DNA of 19,026 nucleotides from contig CAJUBD010000031.1 of the NCBI GenBank assembly GCA_910584475.1, forward strand, positions 1 through 19,026. The letters run 5' to 3'. A model generated the notes under the pieces. It searched no databases, had not been told where the DNA came from, and saw nothing but the letters and a program-made list of their open reading frames with translations. This stretch comes from an uncultured Treponema sp. GTDB lineage: Bacteria; Spirochaetota; Spirochaetia; Treponematales; Treponemataceae. Below, piece after piece: positions 1-6,987 of the stretch. The position numbers and the translations under genes were made by a program. Numbering within the stretch: the first letter of the stretch is position 1; each line of letters starts with the position of its first letter.

Positions 1-52
1 AGGCCCTTTTAGGGCTGGTCGTCAAGCCACCGGCTATGCCGGTGGTTATGAC
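1..52. mobile_element. IS200/IS605-like element end (terminal hairpin)
   Basis: The first 52 bases hold two hairpins. A small one (GCCCT, loop TTT, AGGGC) lies near 3-16. A strong one lies at about 21-52, with arms GCCACCGGC and GCCGGTGG around TAT, extended by outer GTCA/TGAC. Subterminal hairpins of this kind mark the ends of IS200/IS605 elements, which do not make terminal inverted repeats or target duplications. Homology of the following gene to its intact neighbour begins immediately after this hairpin (at TTCTG, about 53). The element edge therefore coincides with the loss of that gene's start. The body of the element, with any tnpA or tnpB, would lie left of the window and cannot be seen. 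Family assignment rests on hairpin form and position only. Confidence 0.5.
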
Positions 53-66
53 TTCTGTCGGCGGCG

Positions 67-1074
67 TTGGCGTTGTCATTCGCGTTCGCGGAAGTCGAGG
101 GCTACACGACACTCCAAACGGATGATGAGAACGCACCCATCGTTTATTTTACAAAGGACATTTCACCTGAAGGTTTGGTAAGAGTCTACAAGGCGATGGG
201 CTGGACTCCGCGCGGAAAAGTCGGCGTAAAAATCAGCACGGGAGAGCCGCCAGCGTCAAACTATCTGCGCCCGGAGCTTATCGGCGCACTGGTGAAGGAT
301 GAGCTGCATGGAACAATCGTTGAATGCAACACAATTTACGGCGGAAGCCGCGCGTCGAACGCCTTGCACAGGCAGGTCGCCAAAGACCACGGTTTTCTTG
401 AAATTGCGGACTTTGACTTGCAGGACGAAAAAGGCTTTATGCAGATTCCCGTAAAAGGCGGAACGCATTTGAAATTTGATTATGTTGGGCGCACATTCAA
501 AGATTACGGCTCGTACCTCGTGCTTTCCCACTTCAAAGGACACGCGATGGGAGGATTCGGCGGCGCAATCAAAAACTTGTCGATTGGATTTGGAAGTGGA
601 CAGTCGGTGAAAAAATCCGGCAAGGCTTTGATTCATTCGGCGGGAAAAACGACAGGGATCGATGTGTGGAATTCCGTTGATTTCAGCTTGTTCGCTCAAA
701 AGGCCACCGATTTGAGCGGAAACAAAGCGCAAATTGCGTTCCTTGAAAGCATGGCGGAAGCGGCGAAGGGCGTGTGCGACTATATGAAGAACGAGCAGGG
801 AATCGCGTTCGTGAATGTGATGAACCGACTGAGCGTTGACTGCGACTGCGGAGGAAGTCCCGCCGAGCCTGATATGCACGACATCGGAATTCTCGCAAGT
901 CTTGATCCACTCGCAATCGACCAGGCATGCGTTGACCTTGTGTTCACGGCGGCGGATTCGGCAAGTCTCGTGGAGCGCATCGAGACACGACAAGGACGGC
1001 ACACGCTCGAACATGCGGAGGCAATCGGGCTTGGCAAAGGTTCGCGGCGATACAGACTCATAGAATTGGAATAA
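67..1074 (+). CDS. DUF362-family protein, 5'-truncated tandem paralogue
   Basis: The protein aligns along its whole length with the product of the next gene, sharing the DUF362 hallmarks: VGVKISTGE near the N-terminus, ECNT.YGG.R.SN, LSHFKGHAMGGFGGA followed by KNLSIGFGSG, and VDCDCGG before PDMHDIGIL. DUF362 proteins are of unknown function; several Cys residues suggest metal or Fe-S binding, but that is inference. The first codons of the signal peptide are missing. In frame, TGA (49-51) is followed by CTT CTG TCG GCG GCG TTG, matching codons 7-12 or so of the paralogue. No ATG and no Shine-Dalgarno are present. The TTG at 67 is the only reasonable start and leaves a signal peptide without its basic n-region. 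Relative to the paralogue there is an extra stretch of about 15 residues before MAEAAKGVCDYM. It is either a poorly expressed gene or a very recent pseudogene. Confidence 0.7.
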   Translation: MALSFAFAEVEGYTTLQTDDENAPIVYFTKDISPEGLVRVYKAMGWTPRGKVGVKISTGEPPASNYLRPELIGALVKDELHGTIVECNTIYGGSRASNALHRQVAKDHGFLEIADFDLQDEKGFMQIPVKGGTHLKFDYVGRTFKDYGSYLVLSHFKGHAMGGFGGAIKNLSIGFGSGQSVKKSGKALIHSAGKTTGIDVWNSVDFSLFAQKATDLSGNKAQIAFLESMAEAAKGVCDYMKNEQGIAFVNVMNRLSVDCDCGGSPAEPDMHDIGILASLDPLAIDQACVDLVFTAADSASLVERIETRQGRHTLEHAEAIGLGKGSRRYRLIELE

Positions 1075-1100
1075 TGCACGGCATTTTAAAACGGGGTTTT

Positions 1101-1178
1101 AGGGGTCTCCCCTAGGAGAAGGGGGAGCGTAAAACCGAAGCGCAGCGGAGGGTTGGAGCGAGGGGAAGGCATTCCCCT
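1101..1178 (+). repeat. GC-rich structured intergenic block, terminator-like
   Basis: Between the two DUF362 genes is a GC-rich block with two hairpins: AGGGG-TCT-CCCCT at 1101-1113 and AGGGGAA-GGCA-TTCCCCT at 1161-1178. A TTTTT run follows the second stem after a short gap, so it could terminate transcription of the first gene. The block does not look coding. The string AAGGCATTCCC recurs on the opposite strand in the intergenic tail near 18911-18921, so it may belong to a dispersed intergenic repeat; the window alone cannot prove this. Confidence 0.4.
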
Positions 1179-1230
1179 CCCTGCTTTTTACTCGATTCGT
1201 TTTATTTTTTTTACCGAATAGGAGTTCAAA

Positions 1231-2220
1231 ATGAAAAGACTTTTTTTAATTCTGTCGGCGGCGTTGGCACTTTCCTGCTCGTTCGCGAAGCCTAATCCAC
1301 ATGCGGCTTCGTACAAGACTTATGAGACGACGGACAAAAACGCCCCCGTGGTCTACTTTATCCGCGACATCAGCCCGGAAGGTCTTTCGAAAGTGTACGA
1401 CGCGCTCGGATTCGAGGCGAAGGGAAAGGTCGGCGTGAAAATCAGCACCGGCGAATCGAACCGCTCGAACCATTTGCGCCCCTCTCTCATCGGCGACTTC
1501 GTGAAAAAGCACGGCGGCGTGATTGTCGAATGCAACACCGCCTACGGCGGAAACCGCGCCTCAAACGCGGCGCACAAACAGGCGTTCAAGGATCGCGGCT
1601 ACGACAAAATCGCCGCGTTCGACTTGCTTGACGAGGAAGGCTCGATGTCCATTCCTGTTACCGGCGGCACCAGGCTCAAGGAAGATTTTGTCGGCAGCCA
1701 CTTCGCGAACTACGACTCGTTCATCGTGCTTTCGCATTTCAAGGGACACGCGATGGCGGGATTCGGCGGCGCGATGAAAAACCTTTCCATCGGATTTGGC
1801 AGCGGAACTTCCACAAAAAAATCGGGAAAGGCTTTGATTCATTCGGGCGGCGAAAGCGCGACGAAAGTGTGGGGATTCCCGCAGGACAACTTCACCGAGG
1901 CGATGGCCGAGGCGTCAAAGGGCGTGTGCGATTATATGTCGAAAAAGGGTGGAATGGCGTATGTAAATGTGATGAACCGCCTCTCCGTTGACTGCGACTG
2001 CGATGGAAACCCCGCCGCGCCCGATATGCACGACATCGGAATTCTTTCGAGCCTCGACCCGCTTGCGCTCGACCAGGCGTGCATTGACCTGGTGTGGACG
2101 GCGGAGGACTCTGGAAGCCTCATTGAGCGCGTTGAACGGCAGAACGGTCGCCACATTCTCAATCACGCCGAGAAAATTGGTTTGGGAAGCCGCACCTACA
2201 GGCTGGTTGAGCTGAAATAG
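1231..2220 (+). CDS. DUF362-family exported protein (intact paralogue)
   Basis: This 329-residue protein has an N-terminal signal peptide. The start is fixed by AGGAG at about 1219-1223, eight bases before the ATG. The export signal MKRLFLILSAALALSC ends in Cys16 after Ser, a relaxed spirochaete-like lipobox, so it may be a lipoprotein; the first copy has Phe at this place and an AFA-E signal-peptidase-I-like site instead. The DUF362 core spans about residues 38-329, with VGVKISTGE (68-76), ECNTAYGG (100-107), LSHFKGHAMAGFGG (167-180), KNLSIGFGSG (183-192) and VDCDCDG (253-259). Cys101, 233, 255, 257 and 284 also occur in the neighbour and are candidate metal ligands (inference). DUF362 proteins have no settled biochemical role. 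The gene sits 156 bp after the truncated copy, so this is a tandem duplication that has since diverged. Confidence 0.85.
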   Translation: MKRLFLILSAALALSCSFAKPNPHAASYKTYETTDKNAPVVYFIRDISPEGLSKVYDALGFEAKGKVGVKISTGESNRSNHLRPSLIGDFVKKHGGVIVECNTAYGGNRASNAAHKQAFKDRGYDKIAAFDLLDEEGSMSIPVTGGTRLKEDFVGSHFANYDSFIVLSHFKGHAMAGFGGAMKNLSIGFGSGTSTKKSGKALIHSGGESATKVWGFPQDNFTEAMAEASKGVCDYMSKKGGMAYVNVMNRLSVDCDCDGNPAAPDMHDIGILSSLDPLALDQACIDLVWTAEDSGSLIERVERQNGRHILNHAEKIGLGSRTYRLVELK

Positions 2221-2481
2221 ATAGAAAATTAGCCGTGGGTAGATGCGATTTCGCATGGCGCAAACCGTGCGACAGAAATTTGTTTCGCCACTAAAAAGGG
2301 CTGCCGCAAAAGCGACAGCCCTAAAATGGACTACACATTTTCTTTATTCCTTTGGTCAATCAATTCATTTTTTTACTCGCGGCGTTCAGCGTCTCCGACG
2401 CAGTGTGATCGTTGATTTTCTAATCTAATTGTTGAACGTCAAAGTTTCAAGATTGTGTCTTGAAATCAAGCCCGACGCGCC
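2221..2481. other. Convergent intergenic region with small inverted repeats
   Basis: No convincing gene is seen in these 260 bases between the convergent DUF362 and HU genes. There are several small dyads: ATGCGA-TT-TCGCAT (2243-2256), the minus-strand terminator at 2293-2322, GCGTC-TCC-GACGC (2389-2401) inside a wider CGTTCA/TGAACG pair (2383-2438), and TTTCAAGA-TTGTG-TCTTGAAA (2445-2465). The last lies about 17 bases beyond the HU stop codon and could protect the 3' end of its mRNA. Confidence 0.4.
2293..2322 (-). terminator. Rho-independent terminator for the HU gene
   Basis: Read on the minus strand, the stem AGGGCTG.CGC / GCG.CAGCCCT with a four-base loop is followed at once by TTTTT (complement of 2293-2297). 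On the plus strand the hairpin is followed by AAAA, so orientation favours the leftward HU transcript. It lies about 160 bases past the HU stop codon. Confidence 0.6.
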
Positions 2482-2853
2482 CTAACGCGCCTTGTACACG
2501 ACTTCTCCAAGCCGCGATTTCAGCGCGGAACTCGGAACGAAAAGGATTCTCGTTCTCTTGATGTCATTGGCGGTAACGTCATCCTTCTTGTTCTGTCCGT
2601 TGCTCGAAAATGAAAGCCTGAATCGTCCGAAGTCGCCCATTTTAATCGAGTGCCCCTCTTCCAAATAATCCGGAATCTTGTCAAGGAAACTTTCCAAAAC
2701 GGCGGCGATGTCGGCTGGGGTGAGTGTGCAGTTTTTTGAAATGTCCTGCGCAACCTTACGAAGATTCACGTCGTTCACATACGACGGCGCGGCGTAAAAC
2801 TTCTTTTGAGAGCGATCCTGCGGATTCTCTCGTTCCAAAACTTTGTACAACAT
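2482..2853 (-). CDS. HU-like DNA-binding protein (long HU/IHF-like type)
   Basis: This 123-residue basic protein resembles the HU-related family common in Bacteroidetes (TIGR01201 / HU-HIG type). It has the N-terminal signature LYKVLERENPQDRSQKKFYA, a DLxK-like helical region with VNLRKVAQDISKNCTLTPAD, and the central IPDYLEEGHSIKMGDFGRF, which corresponds to the HU dimer core and is followed by the arm region. Such proteins bend or coat DNA. A farther ATG at 2865 lies in frame, but GGAGGT (within 2857-2863, minus strand) sits correctly for the ATG at 2853 and actually overlaps the upstream ATG, so 2853 is chosen. The gene is transcribed leftwards from a promoter near 3029-3058, through a leader of about 170 bases holding three hairpins. 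The 22-bp palindrome array lies immediately behind that promoter; whether this protein binds it is an open question. Confidence 0.85.
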   Translation of the reverse strand: MLYKVLERENPQDRSQKKFYAAPSYVNDVNLRKVAQDISKNCTLTPADIAAVLESFLDKIPDYLEEGHSIKMGDFGRFRLSFSSNGQNKKDDVTANDIKRTRILFVPSSALKSRLGEVVYKAR

Positions 2854-2936
2854 GTGTACCTCCATGAAATCTGTTCAGAGCGATAGGCAACCTCCTTCTT
2901 CCGAGGCGACCGCGCCCCGAACCGTCAATATTTTTT

Positions 2937-3010
2937 GCGGAAAATTCCGCCATTCACAAGAAAGGACTTTCCAATCCTTGTGAAGGTTTCTTTAAAACTC
3001 AACGAGTTTT
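2937..3010 (-). promoter_or_regulatory. Structured 5' leader of the HU gene
   Basis: Three consecutive inverted repeats lie in the predicted leader: AAAACTC-AAC-GAGTTTT (2994-3010), TTCACAAG/CTTGTGAA (2953-2984, with a possible inner AGGA/TCCT stem) and GCGGAAAATTCCGC (2937-2950). None is followed by a U tract in the direction of transcription. They could stabilise the message or bind a regulator; HU proteins can bind RNA, but autoregulation here is only a suggestion. Confidence 0.45.
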
Positions 3011-3028
3011 TAAGAAAACACCTATTAG

Positions 3029-3058
3029 AATATAACAAATAAAAACGCCAATCGTCAA
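3029..3058 (-). promoter_or_regulatory. Predicted sigma-70 promoter for the HU gene
   Basis: On the minus strand TTGACG (3053-3058) is followed after 18 bases by TATATT (3029-3034). The predicted transcription start near 3022 gives a leader of about 170 bases. Confidence 0.5.
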
Positions 3059-3100
3059 GGAAAAAAAAGAATTTTTTTCAAATTTCCGAAATAGTAGAAT

Positions 3101-3466
3101 TTCTCACAGAGAAAGTACCCATTTCTCAAAGAGCAAGCACCTCATTCTCTGTGAGGAACTGGTCAGTCCTCACAGAGAAACGACCCGCTACGCAGTGAGA
3201 AAAAATCGCTACGCAAAGAGAAAGCGCCCGCTCCTCAAGGAGTAAGCGCCCATTTCTCACAGAGAAAGCACCCGATTCTCTGTGAGAAGCCAGTCGTTTC
3301 TCACTAGAGGAGCACTTCGCTACTCACAGAGAACCGACATGCTCCTCACTAGAGGAACGACACCTCTCTCACAGAGAAACGTTTTGTTCCTCACTAGAGA
3401 AAGGCAGGTTTTTTGCAAAAAAAACGGCATTTCTCACTAGAGGAGCGAATTCGTCCTCACAGAGAA
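3101..3466. repeat. Array of 17 short palindromes, 22-bp period
   Basis: Units start at 3101, 3123, 3145, 3167, 3189, 3210, 3232, 3254, 3276, 3298, 3321, 3343, 3366, 3388, 3411 (degenerate), 3431 and 3454. The typical unit is TTCTC-ACA-GAGAA, a 5-bp dyad with a 3-base centre. In units 10, 12, 14 and 16 the centre is ACTA. Units 3 and 9 carry TGT, the reverse complement of ACA, so orientation is not fixed. Arm variants include TCCTC paired with GAGGA. Spacers are nearly always 9 bases (8 once, 7 once) and many approximate AGCRCCCRY. In the right half the ACA and ACTA types alternate, a two-unit higher-order repeat. The period is close to two helical turns, so all dyads face one side of the DNA. 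The array lies between the divergent promoters of the HU gene and the lipoprotein operon. No function can be assigned from sequence. Confidence 0.9.
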
Positions 3467-3534
3467 ATGACTGCGATTGTTTTCAATATGTAAATTCGAA
3501 CGAAAGTTTTTTTGAAAATCTAGCGTAATAAACA

Positions 3535-3571
3535 TTGACAGAGATGTTTTTTTTTATACTATAATAGTAAT
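3535..3571 (+). promoter_or_regulatory. Promoter of the lipoprotein operon, probably leaderless
   Basis: TTGACA (3535-3540) and a perfect TATAAT (3560-3565) are separated by 19 bases; TACTAT at 3557-3562, with a 16-base spacer, is an alternative -10. From TATAAT the start of transcription falls at about 3572, which is the A of the ATG. There is no Shine-Dalgarno before that ATG. A leaderless message is therefore likely. Confidence 0.6.
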
Positions 3572-4891
3572 ATGAAAACGACCGTTATAATTCTAATCTC
3601 TATTTTAACTTTAATTTTTGCGTGTTCCAATGCAACAAATGAAAAGAATGCCGATGTTTCCAACAAAATCAATGTTGATTTTGAAGTGGGACATCTTTCG
3701 TCAGAGGCAGAGCTTGACAACTTGGTTGCCCGAGGTGGTGACGATGTGGTTGACTGGCAGTTGTCAAAGGAATTTTGCGAGCTTTGGCTTGAAGATGCCA
3801 TTTTCGAAGGATATTTTGCAGCCGATTCCGTGCTTTATGATATTCCTATTACTGTTTATGATGGCGATGGAAATATCAAATATTACGAATTCAGGGTGAT
3901 GAATAACGGTGAAGCTGTTGGAACAATTGTCGGCGCGGCGGACAAAGAATACGGTTGCCCTGTTTTGTATTGTAATAAAAATGCAGGCTATTCTGAAGAA
4001 CTAAAAGATTTGTATGACAACACTTTGCTTGACGAAGGTCAAACAATCCGCCTTGTTGACAACGGCTATCCGACAGTTGCGCTCGGTGCTGTTGACGAGA
4101 CGAAAGGCGATTCAATGGACTTCATGGGATTCATTGACATTGAAAGCGGAGACTCACTGAATGAAGTGGCTTCATATATTTCATTTGATGAGGCGTACAA
4201 TAATCAGGAAGAATATGAAATCGACATTGACTGGGAGGCGCAGAAAGAATCAATCGACCAGTACAAGGCGGAAGGAAAAACATTTTGGGAAATGGCGGAA
4301 GCGAACAAAGGCTCAATTGCTGACTTTGCCGTGAGAGGAAGCTCCTCAAAGAAAAGCGATGAAATAAGTTCATCATGTATGAACAAGTATAAAAATAAAG
4401 TTACACGCAGAAAGAATAATATCATTGTAAACTATGTTGCCTGTGGACCATGTGCTGCGGGATTTGTACTTGATTTTATGGCTGCAAATGATTATAAGAC
4501 AGGAACTTGGAAATATAATGGAGATTATGACAAAAAAAAGAATTCTTTGTATGAGCAGATGAAAGTTGAGCCTATGTTTGGCGGTGAAGTCACATGGCCA
4601 TGGAATATTGGAAAATCCATCATAGTTTATACCTCTTATCAGGTTTCTTCGTCATCGCAAACTTATCCTAAACGGTCAATCGCCAATAATCTTCCTGGCA
4701 TTAGCCTGAGGATTGGCAAAGGTGGTGCACATTACAGACCTGTTATCGCATGGAAAAAGAATGGCTGGTGGGCTTTCTCTTGGCCGCAAATCAAAGTGTT
4801 TGACCTTGTGGACAATAAATCTTCTAATGGAAGTTGGGAAACATATATTCCTTTATACCATCTTCAATGTTATGATGTTGTAAAAAAATAA
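3572..4891 (+). CDS. Lipoprotein cysteine peptidase, papain/C39-like, with pro-region
   Basis: This 439-residue protein starts with a lipoprotein signal ending IFAC (Cys18). A middle region of about residues 70-210, including DIPITVYDGDGNIKYYEF and NNGEAVGTIVGAA, resembles the pro-region of streptopain-like peptidases. The C-terminal part has the nucleophile motif NYVACGPCAAGFVLDF (Cys291) and a later GGAHYRPVIAW (His387) before a beta-rich tail. Cys in CGP followed by a helix, and His ahead of a hydrophobic strand, is the C39/C10-like papain-fold layout. It is therefore probably a surface-anchored, autoprocessed peptidase. Exact family is unsure and a peptidase-like protein without activity is possible. 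It is the first gene of a five-gene AT-rich operon, with only two bases to the next ATG and no ribosome site. Confidence 0.75.
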   Translation: MKTTVIILISILTLIFACSNATNEKNADVSNKINVDFEVGHLSSEAELDNLVARGGDDVVDWQLSKEFCELWLEDAIFEGYFAADSVLYDIPITVYDGDGNIKYYEFRVMNNGEAVGTIVGAADKEYGCPVLYCNKNAGYSEELKDLYDNTLLDEGQTIRLVDNGYPTVALGAVDETKGDSMDFMGFIDIESGDSLNEVASYISFDEAYNNQEEYEIDIDWEAQKESIDQYKAEGKTFWEMAEANKGSIADFAVRGSSSKKSDEISSSCMNKYKNKVTRRKNNIIVNYVACGPCAAGFVLDFMAANDYKTGTWKYNGDYDKKKNSLYEQMKVEPMFGGEVTWPWNIGKSIIVYTSYQVSSSSQTYPKRSIANNLPGISLRIGKGGAHYRPVIAWKKNGWWAFSWPQIKVFDLVDNKSSNGSWETYIPLYHLQCYDVVKK

Positions 4892-4893
4892 CC

Positions 4894-5940
4894 ATGAAAA
4901 TAAAATTGCTTGGAATTCTTATTCTATCCATTCTCCTCCTTGGATGTCCTTTCGCACCGAATGCAGATGAGTCTAATTTTGGTGTTCTTGTTATCAACTA
5001 TCCTGAATGGTGTTTTGGGGAGGTTTATGGAGATACTGTTGACTATTTCAATGATTATTGGAACTATTATTGTTATGGATATTCAGATTGGAAAGATTGG
5101 AACTCGTCTGAGGGGAAGTTGGTTTGTTCCTTGATCGACGAATCTTTATTACCCGGTAATTTTGATGGAAAGTATAGACTGTTTGTCATAAACCAATTCC
5201 TGTATATATGCTTCAATGACAGAAAAATGACATATATTCAACTGCACAATTATTATGGCGATTATGAACGAAAAAATACTAATCGAATATCCGTTAAGCA
5301 ATCGTCAGAAGATGTATTTGAATATCATGCAACATTAAAGGGTGAGTCTGCAAAGCAATTTTATGGCAAGCAAACCCATGTAAAGCTTGAAAAAGTTTCG
5401 GGAAACCAGTTTAAATTTAAATATAATCTAGAGATAGATGGAAAAAACTATGTATCCGAAACAATGACCAACTACAAGGCAGAGTACGGCAGTGCTGTTT
5501 TCCCAAAAAAGTTAGAAGAATATGGTTGGCTTCCTAAAAAAGGGATGTGCTTTGGTTTTTATCTAAATAGACCGTGTAGTGTATCTAATAGGACATCTTT
5601 TGAAGAATTCGAAAATTTATTGTCAATTGATAGAACAATTGGGGAATGGGTAGATGAACAGCTCATGTTCTGTTTTGATGGAATTTCATTGCGTGCCATT
5701 GATGAAGAGAGCCAAACCGTTTCATATAACTTCTTGGATGCAAAAAAGAACGGACACTGCGACTACTTTGAAATAAAGATTGACAGTTTTGATGAAAAAG
5801 CAGAAGAATCCAAAAAATACAAGGGTGCGCTCACATTCTACAAAATAGAAAATGGAGTGCCTCGCGTATTGTATCGCTATACAACGCAATGGATTGATGA
5901 AAACACAGAGTTTAATGAAAATTCAGTGGATTTTTGGTAG
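4894..5940 (+). CDS. Lipoprotein of unknown function, paralogue 1
   Basis: This 348-residue product has a clear lipoprotein signal, MKIKLLGILILSILLLGC (Cys18). I do not recognise the family. The mature protein is rich in aromatic residues and likely beta-rich. It carries NYPEWCFGEVY near residue 30, a block YCYGYSDWKDWNSS, then CFNDRKMTYIQL with NYYGDY, and YVSETMTNYKAEYGSA in the middle. All these blocks recur in the next gene, so the pair is a tandem duplication. The starting ATG follows the stop of the peptidase gene by two bases and has no Shine-Dalgarno, suggesting translation by coupling or reinitiation. Cys residues in the PEWC and YCYGY blocks could form disulfides. Confidence 0.8.
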   Translation: MKIKLLGILILSILLLGCPFAPNADESNFGVLVINYPEWCFGEVYGDTVDYFNDYWNYYCYGYSDWKDWNSSEGKLVCSLIDESLLPGNFDGKYRLFVINQFLYICFNDRKMTYIQLHNYYGDYERKNTNRISVKQSSEDVFEYHATLKGESAKQFYGKQTHVKLEKVSGNQFKFKYNLEIDGKNYVSETMTNYKAEYGSAVFPKKLEEYGWLPKKGMCFGFYLNRPCSVSNRTSFEEFENLLSIDRTIGEWVDEQLMFCFDGISLRAIDEESQTVSYNFLDAKKNGHCDYFEIKIDSFDEKAEESKKYKGALTFYKIENGVPRVLYRYTTQWIDENTEFNENSVDFW

Positions 5941-5955
5941 ATGAAAAAAATAACC

Positions 5956-6987
5956 ATGAAACTAAAATTGCTTATTCTCTTTCTTCTGTCTATTCTCTTC
6001 ACAGGGTGTCCTTGGGATTGCGATAGTGACACATTTTGGGAGGAGCACGGACTTCTTGTAGTGAACTATCCTGAATGGTGTTTTGGAGAGGTATATACAA
6101 ATTCTAGCTTCCCGGAGAATTATTATTGCTACGGATATTCAGACTGGAAGGACTGGAACTCATCGAATGGAAATCAGATTTGTTCTCTAGTATATGAATA
6201 CTTAGCACCTGGTGATTATGATTTTGATGGAAAGTACAGACTGCTCGCTATAAATCAATACCTGTATGTATGCTTCAATGACAGAAAAATGACATATATT
6301 CAATTGCAAAATTATTATGGCGATTATGGCGAAACAAAAGACCATCGAATATCTGTCAAACAGGCGACAAATGATGTCTTTGAATATGATGCAAACTTAA
6401 GGGGAGACTCTCGTTCCGCATTATATGATAAAAAAACGCGTGTGAGACTTGAAAAAATTTCGGAAACTCAGTTTAAATACAATCTGGAAGTGGACGGAAA
6501 TCTGTATGTATCCGAAACAATGACCAACTACAAGGCAGAGTACGGCAGTGCTAATTTTTCCAAGAAAATAGCGGAGTATGAATGGCTTCCTAAAAACGGA
6601 ATTTCTTTTGACATACATTCAAGAAATAATGTATATTTTGAAACAACTGAAAAATCATTATCAATTGATAGAACAGTTGGGTTTTATCCAGACGAACAGC
6701 TTATGTACTGCTTTGAAGGAATTTCATTGCGCGCTATTGATGAGGAGAACAAGATTGTTTCCTATAATTTCTTGGATGCGGGAAAGAACGGACACTGCGA
6801 CTACTTCGAGATAAAGATTGACAGTTTTGATGATATAGCCGAAGAATATGCACTGTATAAATACAATGGAACACTTACATTTTACAAAATTGAAAATGAA
6901 ACGCCTATTGTAGTATATGGTTATAAATCAGATTCAAATATTACGATACCAGCAGACTTCAATAAAGATTCAGTGAGATTTTTTTAG
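5956..6987 (+). CDS. Lipoprotein of unknown function, paralogue 2
   Basis: It is a homologue of the preceding gene along its whole length, sharing NYPEWCFGEVY, YCYGYSDWKDWNSS, CFNDRKMTYIQL, YVSETMTNYKAEYGSA and FLDAxKNGHCDYFEIKIDSF. Two starts are possible. ATG 5941 directly abuts the previous stop (TAGATG). ATG 5956 is chosen because from there the signal MKLKLLILFLLSILFTGC places the lipid Cys at residue 18, exactly as in paralogue 1, and because the preceding AAAAATAACC is the same string that precedes the ATG at 4894. The 5941 start would add five residues. The bases around the shared middle block are nearly identical between copies, which points to a fairly recent duplication or gene conversion. 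Function unknown. Confidence 0.8.
   Translation: MKLKLLILFLLSILFTGCPWDCDSDTFWEEHGLLVVNYPEWCFGEVYTNSSFPENYYCYGYSDWKDWNSSNGNQICSLVYEYLAPGDYDFDGKYRLLAINQYLYVCFNDRKMTYIQLQNYYGDYGETKDHRISVKQATNDVFEYDANLRGDSRSALYDKKTRVRLEKISETQFKYNLEVDGNLYVSETMTNYKAEYGSANFSKKIAEYEWLPKNGISFDIHSRNNVYFETTEKSLSIDRTVGFYPDEQLMYCFEGISLRAIDEENKIVSYNFLDAGKNGHCDYFEIKIDSFDDIAEEYALYKYNGTLTFYKIENETPIVVYGYKSDSNITIPADFNKDSVRFF

Noticed and set aside
256..1014. A 252-codon open frame on the minus strand
   Set aside because: It lies antisense to the DUF362 gene, whose family motifs are clear. The composition of the sense codons keeps the antisense frame open, and a similar antisense frame occurs over the paralogue.
2854..2865. ATG at 2865 as start of the HU-like gene
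   Set aside because: Its own codons form the GGAGGT ribosome site for the ATG at 2853, and the family N-terminus begins at the latter.
3101..3466. The repeat array as a CRISPR
   Set aside because: Units of 13-14 bases and spacers of 7-9 bases are far too short, the units are symmetrical and occur in both orientations, and no cas gene is present.
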